Position numbers and translations under genes: made by a program. DNA of 64,000 nucleotides from Bradyrhizobium japonicum USDA 6 (GTDB taxonomy: Bacteria; Pseudomonadota; Alphaproteobacteria; Rhizobiales; Xanthobacteraceae). The stretch spans positions 7,867,001 to 7,931,000 of the forward strand of contig NC_017249.1 in the NCBI RefSeq assembly GCF_000284375.1, in the 5' to 3' direction. This document shows positions 33,876 to 44,312 of the stretch, in pieces (position 1 is the stretch's first letter; the number at the start of each line of letters is the position of its first letter). The notes below the pieces were generated by a model that saw only the letters and a list, made by a program, of their open reading frames with translations, was not told the DNA's origin and searched no databases.

Positions 33876-34835
33876 TCAGGCCTCGCGCAATTCCGATGGC
33901 GTCGCGCCAAAACGCTTGCGGAAGGCGCGGTTGAAATAGGACAGGTCGGAGAAGCCCGAGGAATGCGCGATGTCGCTGATCTTGCGCGCCCTCGCGCGGG
34001 GATCGCCGAGCAGCTTGCGCGCCAGCACCAGGCGCTGCTCCAGCACGAATTCGGTGAAGGTCGTGCCGGCCTGCTCGAACAAGCGTTGCGCCTGGCGCGG
34101 ACTGAGCCCTGAGCGCGTCGCGATCTCGGACAGACAGAGATCGTTGCGGCCGAGCGCGGCCATCACGTCGGCGCGCATGAGATCGAGACGGGCCGCCGCA
34201 TGCCCGCGACCGCGCGCAAGGCTTGCGTGCTCCGCATCGGCGCCGAGCAGCAGGCCGACGAGATCGATCACGTGCTGCGCGGTCAGGCGTTGGCCGACGG
34301 CGTCGAGATGCGGCGCGTGATTGGCGGCGAGTGCGTGGTAGCGGAAGATCGTCTCGGCCACCGCGCCATCGGAGAGCACTTGCGACAGCTTGTCCTCGGC
34401 ACGCGGATTGATGTCGAGCAGCGCGCGGCGCGGCATGCGGATGCTGGTGAAGCGATCTTCCTGGGTGTGGCCGACGCTGCCGGTGACGCCCATGTCGACC
34501 AGCACCATCTGCGCCGGCGCAAGCTCGACGGTGTGGCCGTTCTGCCCGACGCGGACGAGACCCGCATGCGCAGCGATCAGGACGAGATCGTCGCTGCCGT
34601 CGGCAAGATGGCTTTGCGTGCGCGAATATTGCGCGGAGGCACCTTCGGGAATGGCCAACGCGATATTGTCGACCACGCTGACCTGGAGCCGGCAATCGAT
34701 GCTGTCGCCGTGGCTCGGCCCGACATCGAGGCCGCAGGGACCGAAGGCCCGCTCGCGCCAATGTTCGAAGGCCGGACCATGCGGAAGACCCGCATATTGG
34801 TGGACGAAGATGCCCGGCGTCTTAGCTGCATCCAT
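33876..34835 (-). CDS. AraC family transcriptional regulator
   Basis: 319 residues from ATG 34835. An AraC-binding-like N-terminal domain (about 1-190) is followed by a double helix-turn-helix (about 215-315). Family motifs are 'LCLSEIATRSGLSPRQAQRL' and the closing 'IAHSSGFSDLSYFNRAFRKR'. The last positions 'FGATPSELRE' are typical. Likely an activator; the same-strand oxidoreductase gene 115 bases downstream is a candidate target. Inducer unknown. Confidence 0.88.
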   Translation of the reverse strand: MDAAKTPGIFVHQYAGLPHGPAFEHWRERAFGPCGLDVGPSHGDSIDCRLQVSVVDNIALAIPEGASAQYSRTQSHLADGSDDLVLIAAHAGLVRVGQNGHTVELAPAQMVLVDMGVTGSVGHTQEDRFTSIRMPRRALLDINPRAEDKLSQVLSDGAVAETIFRYHALAANHAPHLDAVGQRLTAQHVIDLVGLLLGADAEHASLARGRGHAAARLDLMRADVMAALGRNDLCLSEIATRSGLSPRQAQRLFEQAGTTFTEFVLEQRLVLARKLLGDPRARARKISDIAHSSGFSDLSYFNRAFRKRFGATPSELREA

Positions 34836-34996
34836 CTGACTTCTAGCCCCTTCTCCGGCGCCATGATGTGCGGCGCCGACTGCAAATTCCGGGCATTTGA
34901 CGCCGCGGATTGCGGGGAGGTTCAACGCGGGGGTGGATTCGGCGGGACTTGTCGGGTTGCGACGGCTGGACGGACCTTGGCGACGGTCGAGCGCCG

Positions 34997-35032
34997 TGTA
35001 GCCCGGATTGCGCTGCGCTCCATCCGGGCTAC
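34997..35032. repeat. Short palindromic repeat (GTAGCCCGGAT family)
   Basis: GTAGCCCGGAT and ATCCGGGCTAC flank a 14-base loop. This is a dispersed Bradyrhizobium-type element between the anti-sigma and AraC genes. Confidence 0.7.
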
Positions 35033-35045
35033 GGCGCCACGACAG

Positions 35046-36104
35046 CTACTTCTTCGCGGGCGCCTGCGGTTGAGACGGCGGCACGGTCTCGATCAGCTTG
35101 CCGGAAAACACCGGGGCCGAGGTCGGCTGGCCGTTGGGCGAGCCGCCGGCCTGCTCGACGGTAACGGCGAAGGTCGCACCGTTGACGACCTCGGGATCGA
35201 AGGAGCCGAGCACCGGGCGCGCGGTGAAATCGCCCGCGCCGATCACGCCGAGCGAGCGCGGACGCGGCAGCTTGTCGGAGATCAGCCAGAGCTCGAAGCT
35301 CTTGCCGGCCTCCGGCGTCGCGCCGACCTTGCGCACGGTGAAATTCCGCGTCGCGCCGTCGACCGTGAGGATGAAGGCGGGACCGCCGCCCTGGCCCTGC
35401 AACAGCGCGACATATTGCGCAGCAGCCGCGAGCGGCGCCGGCGTCTTCACTTCCACAATCTGGATGCGCGGCGCGGGACGCAAGCCGCCCGGCAGCGCAT
35501 CGGGCCGGAAGATCTGAAGCGACAGCGTCACCAGCAGCGTGGCCGCAATCGCTCCCACGGCGGAGGCGATCGTGCGCCAACGCTTCACGCGGCTCTCGAG
35601 CCGGATGACGTTGCTGTTGTCGGCGACCGGCGCCGGCGGCGCGCGCACGACGTCAGGATCGGGCGCATGCACCTGCGGCATGAATATCGGCGCGATGTCG
35701 GGAAGCGCATCGGGTGCCGGCCGCGCCGTCCCGGGCTGCTCTGTTTCGGAAGGCTGCGGCTCCGATTGCGGCGCGACGTCCGGTGCCAGCTCGGGCGGTG
35801 CCGCTTCGATCGAGGAGGACTCCGGCACAGGTGGCGGCGGCGACGAAGCTTCCGGTGCAGGCGTCTCCTGCGCAAAGTCCGTCCGCGCAAGCTCGGACCG
35901 GATGTTCTCCCACACGATCGGACGCGGCTCGACCGAACCGACCATCTGGTTGAGGACGCCGAGCCGGTAAGCCCAGGCCTGCACGACATCGGCGAACGCC
36001 TTGTCCACGGCCATCATGGTCTCGACCTGCGCGCGCTCGTCGGCGTCGAGCGTGCCGAGCGCATATTCCGCGGCGAGCGCGATATGGTCCTCCGTGTAGG
36101 CCAT
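35046..36104 (-). CDS. Membrane-anchored anti-sigma factor, RskA-like
   Basis: 352 residues from ATG 36104. The N-terminal zinc-less anti-sigma domain (about 1-80) has 'IALAAEYALGTLDADERAQV'. A long Pro/Glu-rich linker (about 85-165) leads to one transmembrane helix ('TIASAVGAIAATLLVTLSLQ'). The C-terminal periplasmic RskA domain follows, with 'YVALLQGQGGGPAFILTVDG'. It is predicted to hold the adjacent ECF sigma factor at the membrane until proteolysis releases it. The two genes are 37 bases apart in one operon. Confidence 0.88.
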   Translation of the reverse strand: MAYTEDHIALAAEYALGTLDADERAQVETMMAVDKAFADVVQAWAYRLGVLNQMVGSVEPRPIVWENIRSELARTDFAQETPAPEASSPPPPVPESSSIEAAPPELAPDVAPQSEPQPSETEQPGTARPAPDALPDIAPIFMPQVHAPDPDVVRAPPAPVADNSNVIRLESRVKRWRTIASAVGAIAATLLVTLSLQIFRPDALPGGLRPAPRIQIVEVKTPAPLAAAAQYVALLQGQGGGPAFILTVDGATRNFTVRKVGATPEAGKSFELWLISDKLPRPRSLGVIGAGDFTARPVLGSFDPEVVNGATFAVTVEQAGGSPNGQPTSAPVFSGKLIETVPPSQPQAPAKK

Positions 36105-36141
36105 CACTTGCAGTCCAGAACCACCCTCACAATGCAAGCCC

Positions 36142-36687
36142 TCACAATCCGAGGCACTCGCGGATATCCAACATGCTGCGCCGGAGCCACGTCTTCACCG
36201 TGTTGACGGGCGCGGCGAATTTTTCGGCCAATTGCTCGCGGCTCCAGCCGTTGTAATAGGCGAGAAGCACGAGCCTCTGACGATCCGGCTCGAGCCGGCC
36301 GATGCATTCCAGGAGCCGCTTCAACTCCTCGGTCATTTCCCTCCGCGCCAGCGGATCGGGGCTCTCGGCAGCGACTTCCATCGCCTGCGGCTCTTCCTCG
36401 ATGGAGACTTCCGTCTTCTTGCGCACGATGTCGATGGCGCGGTTGCGCGCGATCGATGCCATCCATGTGATCGGCGACGACAAGGCCGGATTGAACTGGC
36501 CCGCGCCGTTCCAGATCTTGACGTAGGTCTCCTGAATGACCTCCTCTGCGAGATCCTGTCGACGCAAGATACGGAACACGACGCCATAGAGTTTCGCGCG
36601 CGTGGCGACGTAGAGGCGCTCGAACGCGGCCTGATCGCCCCTTGCGACCTCCCCAATCAGCCCGACCAGCTCTGCTGGCGTCAGCAT
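36142..36687 (-). CDS. ECF-family RNA polymerase sigma factor
   Basis: 181 residues, the normal ECF size. Region 2 carries 'ILRRQDLAEEVIQETYVKIW' and 'ITWMASIARNRAIDIVRKK', and region 4 carries 'LAYYNGWSREQLAEKFAAPV'. Pairing with an RskA-type anti-sigma places it near the SigK-like ECF group, often linked to envelope or oxidative stress (family knowledge; the signal here is unknown). It probably activates its own operon. Confidence 0.9.
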   Translation of the reverse strand: MLTPAELVGLIGEVARGDQAAFERLYVATRAKLYGVVFRILRRQDLAEEVIQETYVKIWNGAGQFNPALSSPITWMASIARNRAIDIVRKKTEVSIEEEPQAMEVAAESPDPLARREMTEELKRLLECIGRLEPDRQRLVLLAYYNGWSREQLAEKFAAPVNTVKTWLRRSMLDIRECLGL

Positions 36688-36805
36688 TCAGCCCCCCACA
36701 CACGGCCCGTCGCGTTCCGCGCGGGCCCTGGCACTCCGCTACCATAGCGCGCGGCAAAGCCCATCACCAAGGGGCGGCGCGCCACACTGTGGATAGCAAA
36801 CGCAA

Positions 36806-36830
36806 AACCCGGACCTTGCGGGCCCGGGTT
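36806..36830 (-). terminator. Terminator for the leftward fliI-fliJ transcript
   Basis: On the minus strand AACCCGG and CCGGGTT form a stem around an 11-base loop, followed by TTGCG. It lies 38 bases after the fliJ stop and before the sigma-factor operon. Confidence 0.6.
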
Positions 36831-36867
36831 CGACGAATTCTCGGCTGTTGGACCCCTGGCTGCGCCG

Positions 36868-37287
36868 TCAGGCGACGGCGCCGATGCGGGCGCGCATCAG
36901 GCCGATGCTGTCGAGGTCGGCCTGCTCGCGGGCGTTTTCTTCGGCGCGCTCGCGGGCCTGGTCACGCTCGTCGAGGAGCTCGACCTTCTTCAGTTCCTCG
37001 AAGGCTTCGGCCAGCGCGGCCTTGGCTTCGTCGAGCTGGCCCTTCAATTCGTCGGCCGAGCGGGTCAGGTTCTCGCGGCGCTGAATCGCGGCCTTGGCAT
37101 AGGTCGGATAAGCGAAGTGCGAGGGATCGTTGATCCCGGCACGCTCCTGCTCGGTCGTGATCTCGCGTTCAAGATCGGTCGACATCCGCTGGAAGTCGGC
37201 GATCATGGTCTCGATCTGGGTGACCCGGCGGCGCTTCTCGTCGACCTGAAATTTCTTCAGGCGGATGAGGGTATCACGTGACTTCAT
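36868..37287 (-). CDS. fliJ: Flagellar export chaperone FliJ
   Basis: 139 residues, almost entirely heptad-rich coiled coil ('QVDEKRRRVTQIETMIADFQ', 'ELKKVELLDERDQARERAEE'), as expected for FliJ. It follows fliI by 121 bases on the same strand. FliJ connects the FliI ATPase ring with FlhA and stimulates export. Identity rests on size, coiled-coil nature and position, since FliJ sequences diverge quickly. Confidence 0.85.
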   Translation of the reverse strand: MKSRDTLIRLKKFQVDEKRRRVTQIETMIADFQRMSTDLEREITTEQERAGINDPSHFAYPTYAKAAIQRRENLTRSADELKGQLDEAKAALAEAFEELKKVELLDERDQARERAEENAREQADLDSIGLMRARIGAVA

Positions 37288-37408
37288 CGACTCATACTCC
37301 CCAGAAGTCCCCTGGCTGCACGTGGGACGTCACCGGTCTCCCCACAGGCCCGATTGGGGCCAAGACCGGCTCTGCTACTCTGTGAGAGCGGATGATGACC
37401 TGACAAAG

Positions 37409-38734
37409 TTAGCGTTCCGTTTCCAAATCACCGAGGATTTGCGCCAACTGGCGGTAGCCGTCCGCCAGTGATGCATTTTCGTCCTTGCGCTGGCGCAGGA
37501 ACGCCTCCAGCGGCTCGTGCAGCCGGATCGCCTCGTCGACCTCGGGGCTGGAGCCGGCCCGGTAGGCCCCGAGCCGGATCAATTCCTCCATGTCGGCATA
37601 GGTCGCCATCACCTGGCGGGCCCGCTGGATGGTCGGCCAGAACTGCGGGTCGGCCGATTTCGGCATGGTGCGGGAGACGGATTTGAGGATGTTGATGGCG
37701 GGGTAACGGCCGCGCTCGGCGATCGAGCGCTGCATCACGATATGGCCGTCGAGGATGCCGCGGACGGCATCCGCGATCGGCTCGTTATGGTCGTCGCCGT
37801 CGACCAGCACCGTGAAGATCGCGGTGATCGCGCCCTCGCCCAGGCCCGGCCCCGCGCGCTCCAGAAGCTTCGGCAGCTCGGTGAACACGGTCGGCGTATA
37901 GCCCTTGGCGGTCGGCGGCTCGCCGGCGGACAGGCCGATCTCGCGCTGGGCCATGGCAAAGCGCGTCACCGAGTCCATCAGGCAGAGCACGTCCTTGTCC
38001 TCGTCGCGGAAATATTCGGCCACCGCGAGCGTCAGATAGGCGGCCTGGCGCCGCATCAGCGCCGGCTCGTCCGAGGTTGCGACCACCACGACCGAGCGCG
38101 CCAGGCCCTCCTCGCCGAGGTCGTCCTGCAAGAATTCCTGGACCTCGCGGCCGCGTTCGCCGATCAGCCCGATGACGCTGACCGCGGCATCGACGTTGCG
38201 CGCGAGCATCGACAGCAGCACCGATTTGCCGACGCCGGATCCTGCGAAAATGCCCATGCGCTGGCCGCGGCAGCAGGTGAGGAACGTGTTCATCGCGCGC
38301 ACGCCGAGATCGAGCGGGGCGCCGACGCGCTTGCGCGAATGCGCCGGCGGCGGCGAATTGCGGTATGGCATCGGCGCAGGGCCCTGCGGCAACGGCCCCT
38401 TGCCGTCGATCGGTTCGCCCAGCGCGTTGACGACGCGGCCGAGCCAGGCCGATGACGGACGCACTTGATTGGCGGCATTGGCGATGACGGCCTTGCAGCC
38501 GCGGCGCACCCCGTCCAGGCCGGCGAACGGCATCACGACAGCGTTGTTGTCGGAAAAGCCGATCACCTCGCAGGGAATGGAACGGTTCGCGCCGGTCTCG
38601 ATCACGAGCCGCGCACCGACCGACATCGCGTGAATGGGTCCGGCCACCTCGACCATCAGGCCGCGAACGCCGACCACGCGGCCATAGATGTTGACGCCGT
38701 CGATGTCGCCGATCTGTTCGGCAAGGGCCTTCAT
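37409..38734 (-). CDS. fliI: Flagellum-specific ATPase FliI
   Basis: 441 residues with a complete F1-beta-like ATPase core: Walker A '[13 protein letters not shown]', Walker B region '[20 protein letters not shown]' and '[10 protein letters not shown]'. The C-terminal substrate-binding part ends '[15 protein letters not shown]'. It powers delivery of flagellar proteins into the export gate in the cytoplasm. It is divergent from ctrA, sharing a 430-base regulatory region. Confidence 0.95.
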   Translation of the reverse strand: MKALAEQIGDIDGVNIYGRVVGVRGLMVEVAGPIHAMSVGARLVIETGANRSIPCEVIGFSDNNAVVMPFAGLDGVRRGCKAVIANAANQVRPSSAWLGRVVNALGEPIDGKGPLPQGPAPMPYRNSPPPAHSRKRVGAPLDLGVRAMNTFLTCCRGQRMGIFAGSGVGKSVLLSMLARNVDAAVSVIGLIGERGREVQEFLQDDLGEEGLARSVVVVATSDEPALMRRQAAYLTLAVAEYFRDEDKDVLCLMDSVTRFAMAQREIGLSAGEPPTAKGYTPTVFTELPKLLERAGPGLGEGAITAIFTVLVDGDDHNEPIADAVRGILDGHIVMQRSIAERGRYPAINILKSVSRTMPKSADPQFWPTIQRARQVMATYADMEELIRLGAYRAGSSPEVDEAIRLHEPLEAFLRQRKDENASLADGYRQLAQILGDLETER

Positions 38735-38835
38735 CAGCGGCGCGCCTTCAACAAGAGGACCTTCATGAGGTGATCGCCTTCGATCCCGGGCATCATGGCG
38801 AAAGACTTAAGTTTCGCCATATTTCTGAACGGCGC

Positions 38836-39086
38836 TTAACTTCGTGTTTACCCGCATCGTTAATCATTGCGTCACTGTCTTTGTGACTGAGCGTGGCTCC
38901 CCTTCAGAAGAAGGCTGAGTCGCGGGAGTCGGTTAGGCCCGTCTCTTAAAGTGGAACTTGAACGGTACGGGGTGACGAAAGCTGCTTCGCGCGCAAGACC
39001 TTAGGGCGATTCGACAAAAATTGCACCGGGGGGACTTGCGCTCCAGAATCAGAGTTTGTTAACCATCTGTTGTCAGGATCCGAATC
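38836..39086. promoter_or_regulatory. ctrA/fliI intergenic control region with CtrA boxes and clustered GANTC sites
   Basis: Five GANTC (CcrM methylation) sites lie at 38917-38921, 38926-38930, 39008-39012, 39046-39050 and 39082-39086. Near-consensus CtrA sites are TTAA-CTTCGTG-TTTA at 38836-38850 and TTAA-CCATCTG-TTGT at 39059-39073. No ORF of note lies in this gap. The arrangement suggests methylation-sensitive, autoregulated ctrA transcription as described in Caulobacter. Confidence 0.6.
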
Positions 39087-39165
39087 AGTTGTTCAAAGGC
39101 GTTTTGTTGAGTGCCGCGAATGCGGCCGACCTGACGCCCGGGAGCGGCGACTATGGGGAACTGGC

Positions 39166-39867
<702 letters not shown>

Positions 39868-39916
39868 TCCTGGGCTTTACGTCGCGAGCCCCCGGGGCTC
39901 GCTCCTCCCAGCCTGG

Positions 39917-39945
39917 ACCCCGCCGCAAATGGCGGGGTTTTGTTT
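39917..39945 (+). terminator. Rho-independent terminator of ctrA
   Basis: ACCCCGCC and GGCGGGGT with a six-base loop, followed by TTTGTTTTTGG. Confidence 0.85.
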
Positions 39946-40035
39946 TTGGGGACGCCAACGCGGCCTCATCGTCCTTGCGCCATTGAACCGCTATCCTCCC
40001 CCGCCGACGAATGGTCGCTGCACGATGGGGGAACG

Positions 40036-40440
40036 ATGATCCTGCAATCACTCGCCGGCCTGCCCGCCTTCCTGGTTTATTTCTGCACCGGCCTGATCGC
40101 GATCGTGGCGTATCTGTTCGTCTACACCCGCATCACCCCGCACAATGAATTCCAGCTCATCCGCGACAACGAGCCGGCCGCCGCGATCGCGCTCGGTCTC
40201 AGCCTGCTCGGCTTCGTGGCACCTCTGGTCAGCGCGATCGCGCATTCGGCAAATGTGCTGGACTGCCTGATCTGGGCGGTCATCGCGCTGATCGTGCAGA
40301 TCATCGTGCTCTTCCTGGTGAAGGTCCCGGTGCCGAACCTGTCGGCGCGGATTGCCGCGGGCGAGCTTGCGCCGGCGATCTGGCTCGGGCTGTCCTCGCT
40401 CGCGGCGGGCCTGTTGAACGCCGCCTGCATGATCTACTGA
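40036..40440 (+). CDS. DUF350 family membrane protein (YjfL-like)
   Basis: 134 residues from ATG 40036 with GGGGGA upstream. Four membrane helices are visible, with the DUF350 signature 'NEPAAAIALGLSLLGFVAPL' in the second helix. It is the first of a three-gene operon with a YgiB-like protein and a glutathionylspermidine-synthase-like protein, the same grouping as E. coli yjfL-yjfM-yjfC. The gene is separated by one base from the next. Molecular function unknown. Confidence 0.85.
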   Translation: MILQSLAGLPAFLVYFCTGLIAIVAYLFVYTRITPHNEFQLIRDNEPAAAIALGLSLLGFVAPLVSAIAHSANVLDCLIWAVIALIVQIIVLFLVKVPVPNLSARIAAGELAPAIWLGLSSLAAGLLNAACMIY

Positions 40441-40441
40441 C

Positions 40442-40837
40442 ATGGCCGACAAACCCTCCAAAAAGGAGTTCGGCAAGCGCCGGCCGGCGCCCGTGGCGCC
40501 GCCATCGGGGCCGCCGGTGAAGCGCTCCGGCCATGTCGCGCTGCTGGTGATGGGCACGATTGCGGTCGGCACCACCGCCTACACGCTGATGCCGCGGCAG
40601 CACTGCGAGCCCACGCCCGGAGCCGTGCCGGGCCAGACGACCACGACCTGCAGCAGTAGCAGCAGTTCATCGGGCGGCAGCGGCGGCAGCAGCTCGCGCT
40701 GGTCGTCGCGATCGAGTTTCTTCAGCAGCGATTCCTCGAGCCATTCCTCATCGGGAACCTCTTCGGACTCAGGCTCCAGCAGCGTGAGCCGTGGCGGTTT
40801 CGGCTCGTTCGGCCATGGCTTCTCGGGGGGTGGTTGA
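40442..40837 (+). CDS. YgiB/YjfM (DUF1190)-like Ser-rich protein
   Basis: 131 residues. A Lys/Pro-rich cytoplasmic head, one membrane helix ('GHVALLVMGTIAVGTTAYTL') and a long Ser/Gly-rich tail with runs of Ser and a 'GGFGSFGHGFSGGG' end fit the DUF1190 YgiB/YjfM group. Position between DUF350 and the ATP-grasp gene supports this. Low-complexity sequence limits certainty on homology. Confidence 0.75.
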   Translation: MADKPSKKEFGKRRPAPVAPPSGPPVKRSGHVALLVMGTIAVGTTAYTLMPRQHCEPTPGAVPGQTTTTCSSSSSSSGGSGGSSSRWSSRSSFFSSDSSSHSSSGTSSDSGSSSVSRGGFGSFGHGFSGGG

Positions 40838-40840
40838 TCC

Positions 40841-42001
40841 ATGCGACGCATCGTCTGCCCCGAGCGCGACGACTGGCGGCAGACCGCCGAACAATGCGGC
40901 TTCGCCTTCCACACCATCGATGGCGAACGCTATTGGGACGAGAGCGCCTATTACGCCTTCACGCTCGACGAGATCGAGCGCGGCATCGAAACGCCGACAG
41001 CCGAGATCGACGCGATGTGCCTGGAGCTTGCCGGCCGCGTGATCGGTGACGAGCGCCATCTGCGACGCCTGAAGATTCCGGAGGCATTCTGGGGCTTGAT
41101 CGCCGAGAGCTGGGAGCGCGATGACCGCAGCCTCTACGGCCGGCTCGACCTGAAATTCGACGGACAGTCGCCTGCAAAGCTGCTCGAATACAACGCGGAC
41201 ACGCCGACCTCGATCTTCGAGGCCGCGGTGTTTCAATGGACCTGGCTCGAACAGGCGATCGAACGCCGCATCATTCCGGCGCGCGCCGACCAGTTCAACT
41301 CCATCCACGAGCGGCTGATCGCGGCGTGGAAGGGGATCGCCGCAGGCCGCCATGTCCATCTCACCGGCACCACCGGCAACGAGGAAGACGCCGGCACGCT
41401 CGCTTATCTCGAGGACACCGCGCGCCAGGCGGGGCTCTCGACCAGGCTGCTCGACATCGAGCAGATCGGCTGGCGCGACGCGCCTGGCGGCTTCGTCGAT
41501 CTCGACGACGGCGACATCGCGCTCGCCTTCAAGCTCTATCCCTGGGAATGGATGTTCCACGACGCCTTCGGCGCCAAGCTGACGAGCGCGCCGACACGCT
41601 GGATCGAGCCGCCGTGGAAGGCGGTGCTCTCCAACAAGGGCATTCTGCCGCTGCTCTGGGAGATGTTTCCGAACCATCCCAATCTGCTGCCGGCCTTCTT
41701 CGAGGACGACGCGCGGGCAGCCGAGCTCGGCAGCTCCTACGTCCGCAAGCCGCTGCTGTCGCGCGAAGGCGCCAATGTCACGCTGGTGTCCGGAGGCACG
41801 CCGCTCGACGAGCAGGCAGGCCCCTACGGCGCAGAAGGTTTCGTGCGGCAGGCGCTGTCGCCGCTGCCGAATTTCTCGGGCTTCTATGTGGTGGTCGGAA
41901 GCTGGCTGGTGAACCACGAGCCGTGCGGCCTGTCGATCCGCGAGGACGAGAGCCCGATCACCGGCAACCGCTCGCGGTTTCTGCCGCATGCGATTTTGTG
42001 A
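40841..42001 (+). CDS. Glutathionylspermidine synthase family ATP-grasp protein (YjfC/YgiC-like)
   Basis: 386 residues, the usual size of YgiC/YjfC, which lack the amidase half of GspSA. Conserved regions include 'GRLDLKFDGQSPAKLLEYNA', 'DTPTSIFEAAVFQWTW', 'YPWEWMFHDAFG' and 'SSYVRKPLLSREGANV'. E. coli YgiC and YjfC do not make glutathionylspermidine in vitro (established), so the real product is open; ligation of a peptide-like or amine substrate with ATP is expected. Start chosen at 40841, three bases after the upstream stop. Confidence 0.88.
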   Translation: MRRIVCPERDDWRQTAEQCGFAFHTIDGERYWDESAYYAFTLDEIERGIETPTAEIDAMCLELAGRVIGDERHLRRLKIPEAFWGLIAESWERDDRSLYGRLDLKFDGQSPAKLLEYNADTPTSIFEAAVFQWTWLEQAIERRIIPARADQFNSIHERLIAAWKGIAAGRHVHLTGTTGNEEDAGTLAYLEDTARQAGLSTRLLDIEQIGWRDAPGGFVDLDDGDIALAFKLYPWEWMFHDAFGAKLTSAPTRWIEPPWKAVLSNKGILPLLWEMFPNHPNLLPAFFEDDARAAELGSSYVRKPLLSREGANVTLVSGGTPLDEQAGPYGAEGFVRQALSPLPNFSGFYVVVGSWLVNHEPCGLSIREDESPITGNRSRFLPHAIL

Positions 42002-42011
42002 GGGGCTTCTT

Positions 42012-42168
42012 TTCCCTCTCCCCTTGCGGGAGAGGGTGGCTCGCCGCGCAGCGGCGAGACGGGTGAGGGGTATCTATCCCCGAGGGACGCTCGCAGGATT
42101 TGAATTCGCGGAAACAACCCCTCATCCGGCGCTTCGCGCCACCTTCTCCCACAACAAGGGGAGAAGGA
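42012..42168. repeat. Dispersed repeat (CCCTCTCCCC...GGGGAGAAGG family)
   Basis: CCCTCTCCCCTTGCGGGAGAGGG forms a first hairpin at about 42014-42036, CTCGCCGCGCAGCGGCGAG a second, and CACCTTCTCCCACAACAAGG near 42150 closes the unit by pairing with the first arm. It is a common Bradyrhizobium intergenic composite between the convergent ATP-grasp and cheR genes. Confidence 0.7.
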
Positions 42169-42175
42169 AGAAAGA

Positions 42176-43048
42176 TCACCTCGCCGCAGCGACCTTCAGC
42201 GGCTGCGGCATCAATCCGCCCAGCGGACGGCCGGAGCGCGCGGGATTGAGCTGATAGAGACCGCGGCGCTCGGTGATCGGGCGGAACGCGTCGGTGATGC
42301 CGACGACGGATTCGGCCGCGCCAAGCAGCAGCGTGCCGTCGGCTTCCAGTCCCTTCGCCATGCGCTCGAAAATCACGGCCTTGGTGTCCTGGTCAAAATA
42401 GATCAGGACGTTGCGGCAGAAGATCACGTCGAACGTGCCGAGATGGGAGAAGTCCTGCAACAGATTGAGCTGACGGAACTGCACCATCGCGCGAATGTCG
42501 GCATTGAGCTGCCAGAGCTCGCCGGCCTGCGTGAAGTACTTCATCAGGTGCTGGATCGGCAGGCCGCGCTGCACCTCGAACTGGCTGTAGATGCCGGCCC
42601 TGGATTTCTCCAGCACCTCCTGCGACAGATCGGTGGCGACGATCTCGATGCGCCAGCCGGCGAGGGCCGCGCCCATCTCCTTCACGCACATCGCGATCGA
42701 ATAGGGCTCCTGCCCGGTCGACGAGGCCGCCGACCAGATGCGGAGCGACCTGCGCGCCGCGCGTGCCTGGAGCAGGCCCGGCAGGATGGTTTCGCGCAGA
42801 TGATCGAACGGGATCTTGTCGCGGTAGAAGAAGGTCTCGTTGGTGGTCATCGCCTCGACCACGTCGGTCGCAAGCCGGCCGTCGCCGTTCCTGATCTTCA
42901 GCACGAGATCGGGAATGCCGGGCAAGCTCGCCTTGCGGGCAAGCGGCAGCAGCCGGCTCTCGACGAGATACTGCTTGTCGGCGGAGAGATCGAGGCCGGA
43001 ACGCTCTTTCAGGAACTTGCGCAGATACTCGTAGTCGACCGGCGTCAC
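42176..43048 (-). CDS. cheR: Chemotaxis protein methyltransferase CheR
   Basis: 290 residues. The N-terminal CheR helical domain contains '[20 protein letters not shown]', and the SAM-binding domain has '[19 protein letters not shown]' and '[20 protein letters not shown]'. It methylates glutamates of chemoreceptors using S-adenosylmethionine. Start overlaps the cheB stop by four bases. Last gene of the leftward chemotaxis operon. Confidence 0.94.
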   Translation of the reverse strand: MTPVDYEYLRKFLKERSGLDLSADKQYLVESRLLPLARKASLPGIPDLVLKIRNGDGRLATDVVEAMTTNETFFYRDKIPFDHLRETILPGLLQARAARRSLRIWSAASSTGQEPYSIAMCVKEMGAALAGWRIEIVATDLSQEVLEKSRAGIYSQFEVQRGLPIQHLMKYFTQAGELWQLNADIRAMVQFRQLNLLQDFSHLGTFDVIFCRNVLIYFDQDTKAVIFERMAKGLEADGTLLLGAAESVVGITDAFRPITERRGLYQLNPARSGRPLGGLMPQPLKVAAAR

Positions 43049-44238
43049 GAGCGGTCTCCCGCGAACAGGCGGTTGACCTTGGCGCCGATCTGATTGAGCG
43101 GCAGGATCGCCGCGCAGATGCCGGCATTGGCCGCCGCGCCCGGCATGCCCCAGACCACGCTGGAGGCTTCGTCCTGCGCGATCACGTTGCCGCCGGCGGC
43201 GACGATGTCCTTGCCGCCGCGCATGCCATCCGAGCCCATGCCCGTCAGGATCACAGAGAGGATGTTCCCATGCCAGATGTCGATGGCGGAGGTGAACAGC
43301 GGATCGACCGCGGGCTTGCAGAAATTGACGGCGGGACCGTCGTCGAGCGCGATCGCCGCGTCAGCGCCGCTGCGCACGACACGCATGTGCTTGCCGCCGG
43401 GCGCGAGGTAAATCCGCCCCGGCTTCACCGGCTCGCCGTCGACCGCCTCGGCCGCCGGCTTGCGGCTCGCGCGCGCCAGGTGCTCGGCGAGAATGGTGGT
43501 GAAGGTCGGCGGCATGTGCTGGGTGATCAGCACCGGGAAGCGGTCGATCACCGGGCCGAGCTCGGTGACGAGCGCCATCAGTGCCTGCGGACCGCCGGTC
43601 GAGGAGCCGATCAGCAGCACCTTCGGTGCGTGGGCCGAGAACGGGCGCGTGGACAGCGCACCCGACGACGGCGCATGCAGGGCCGGTGCGGGCGCGGCGG
43701 GCCGCACGACGGCCGGTGCGCGTGCAACCGGCGCCGGGGTCGCGGGCGCCAGCGGCGGGCTCGCGACTGCGGGCCTGCGGCGCAGCCGCGCGCCGAGGTG
43801 ACGGATCTTCTGGATCAGGTCGTGATGAAAGATGTCCGCGGCCGACGCTTCGCGCGTCGACTCCGGCTTCGGAATGTAGTCGGCCGCGCCGAGCGACAGC
43901 GCCTTGAAGCTGATCTCCGCGTTACGGCGGGTCAGCGTCGAGGCCATGATGATGACGAGATCGCGCTTCTTCGCCAGCAGTTGCGGCAGCGCCGAGATGC
44001 CGTCGAGCTCGGGCATCTCGATGTCGAGCACGGCAACGTCGGGGTTGATACGTTCGAGCTGGTTGACCGCCTCGAGCCCGGTGCGCAGCGAGGCCGCGAC
44101 CTCCATATCATGCTCGGCACCGATCCAGCGCGAGATCAGACCGCGTATGACGACGGAGTCGTCGACGACCATCACCCGCAGCGGCCCGGCGTCGCGCGAC
44201 GGACCCGTGGTCGAATTACCTGCGAACGCAACACTCAT
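43045..44238 (-). CDS. cheB: Chemotaxis response regulator protein-glutamate methylesterase CheB
   Basis: 397 residues. The receiver has '[13 protein letters not shown]' and phospho-Asp in '[14 protein letters not shown]'. An Ala/Pro-rich linker (about 165-205) joins it to the methylesterase domain with catalytic Ser in '[14 protein letters not shown]', His in '[11 protein letters not shown]' and Asp in '[12 protein letters not shown]'. It removes receptor methyl groups after phosphorylation by CheA, giving adaptation. It overlaps cheR by four bases. Confidence 0.94.
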   Translation of the reverse strand: MSVAFAGNSTTGPSRDAGPLRVMVVDDSVVIRGLISRWIGAEHDMEVAASLRTGLEAVNQLERINPDVAVLDIEMPELDGISALPQLLAKKRDLVIIMASTLTRRNAEISFKALSLGAADYIPKPESTREASAADIFHHDLIQKIRHLGARLRRRPAVASPPLAPATPAPVARAPAVVRPAAPAPALHAPSSGALSTRPFSAHAPKVLLIGSSTGGPQALMALVTELGPVIDRFPVLITQHMPPTFTTILAEHLARASRKPAAEAVDGEPVKPGRIYLAPGGKHMRVVRSGADAAIALDDGPAVNFCKPAVDPLFTSAIDIWHGNILSVILTGMGSDGMRGGKDIVAAGGNVIAQDEASSVVWGMPGAAANAGICAAILPLNQIGAKVNRLFAGDRS

Positions 44239-44312
44239 TACTCACCAACTCAGACTGAAACGGTTCAGTTAAAACAATCGCCGAAGGATCCGTTCAGCCT
44301 CCGGATGTTCGC

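Noticed and set aside
42012..42168. CRISPR-like repeats
   Set aside because: The repeated units are inverted, of unequal length and not separated by regular unique spacers; they form a single composite palindromic element. No CRISPR array is seen anywhere in the window.
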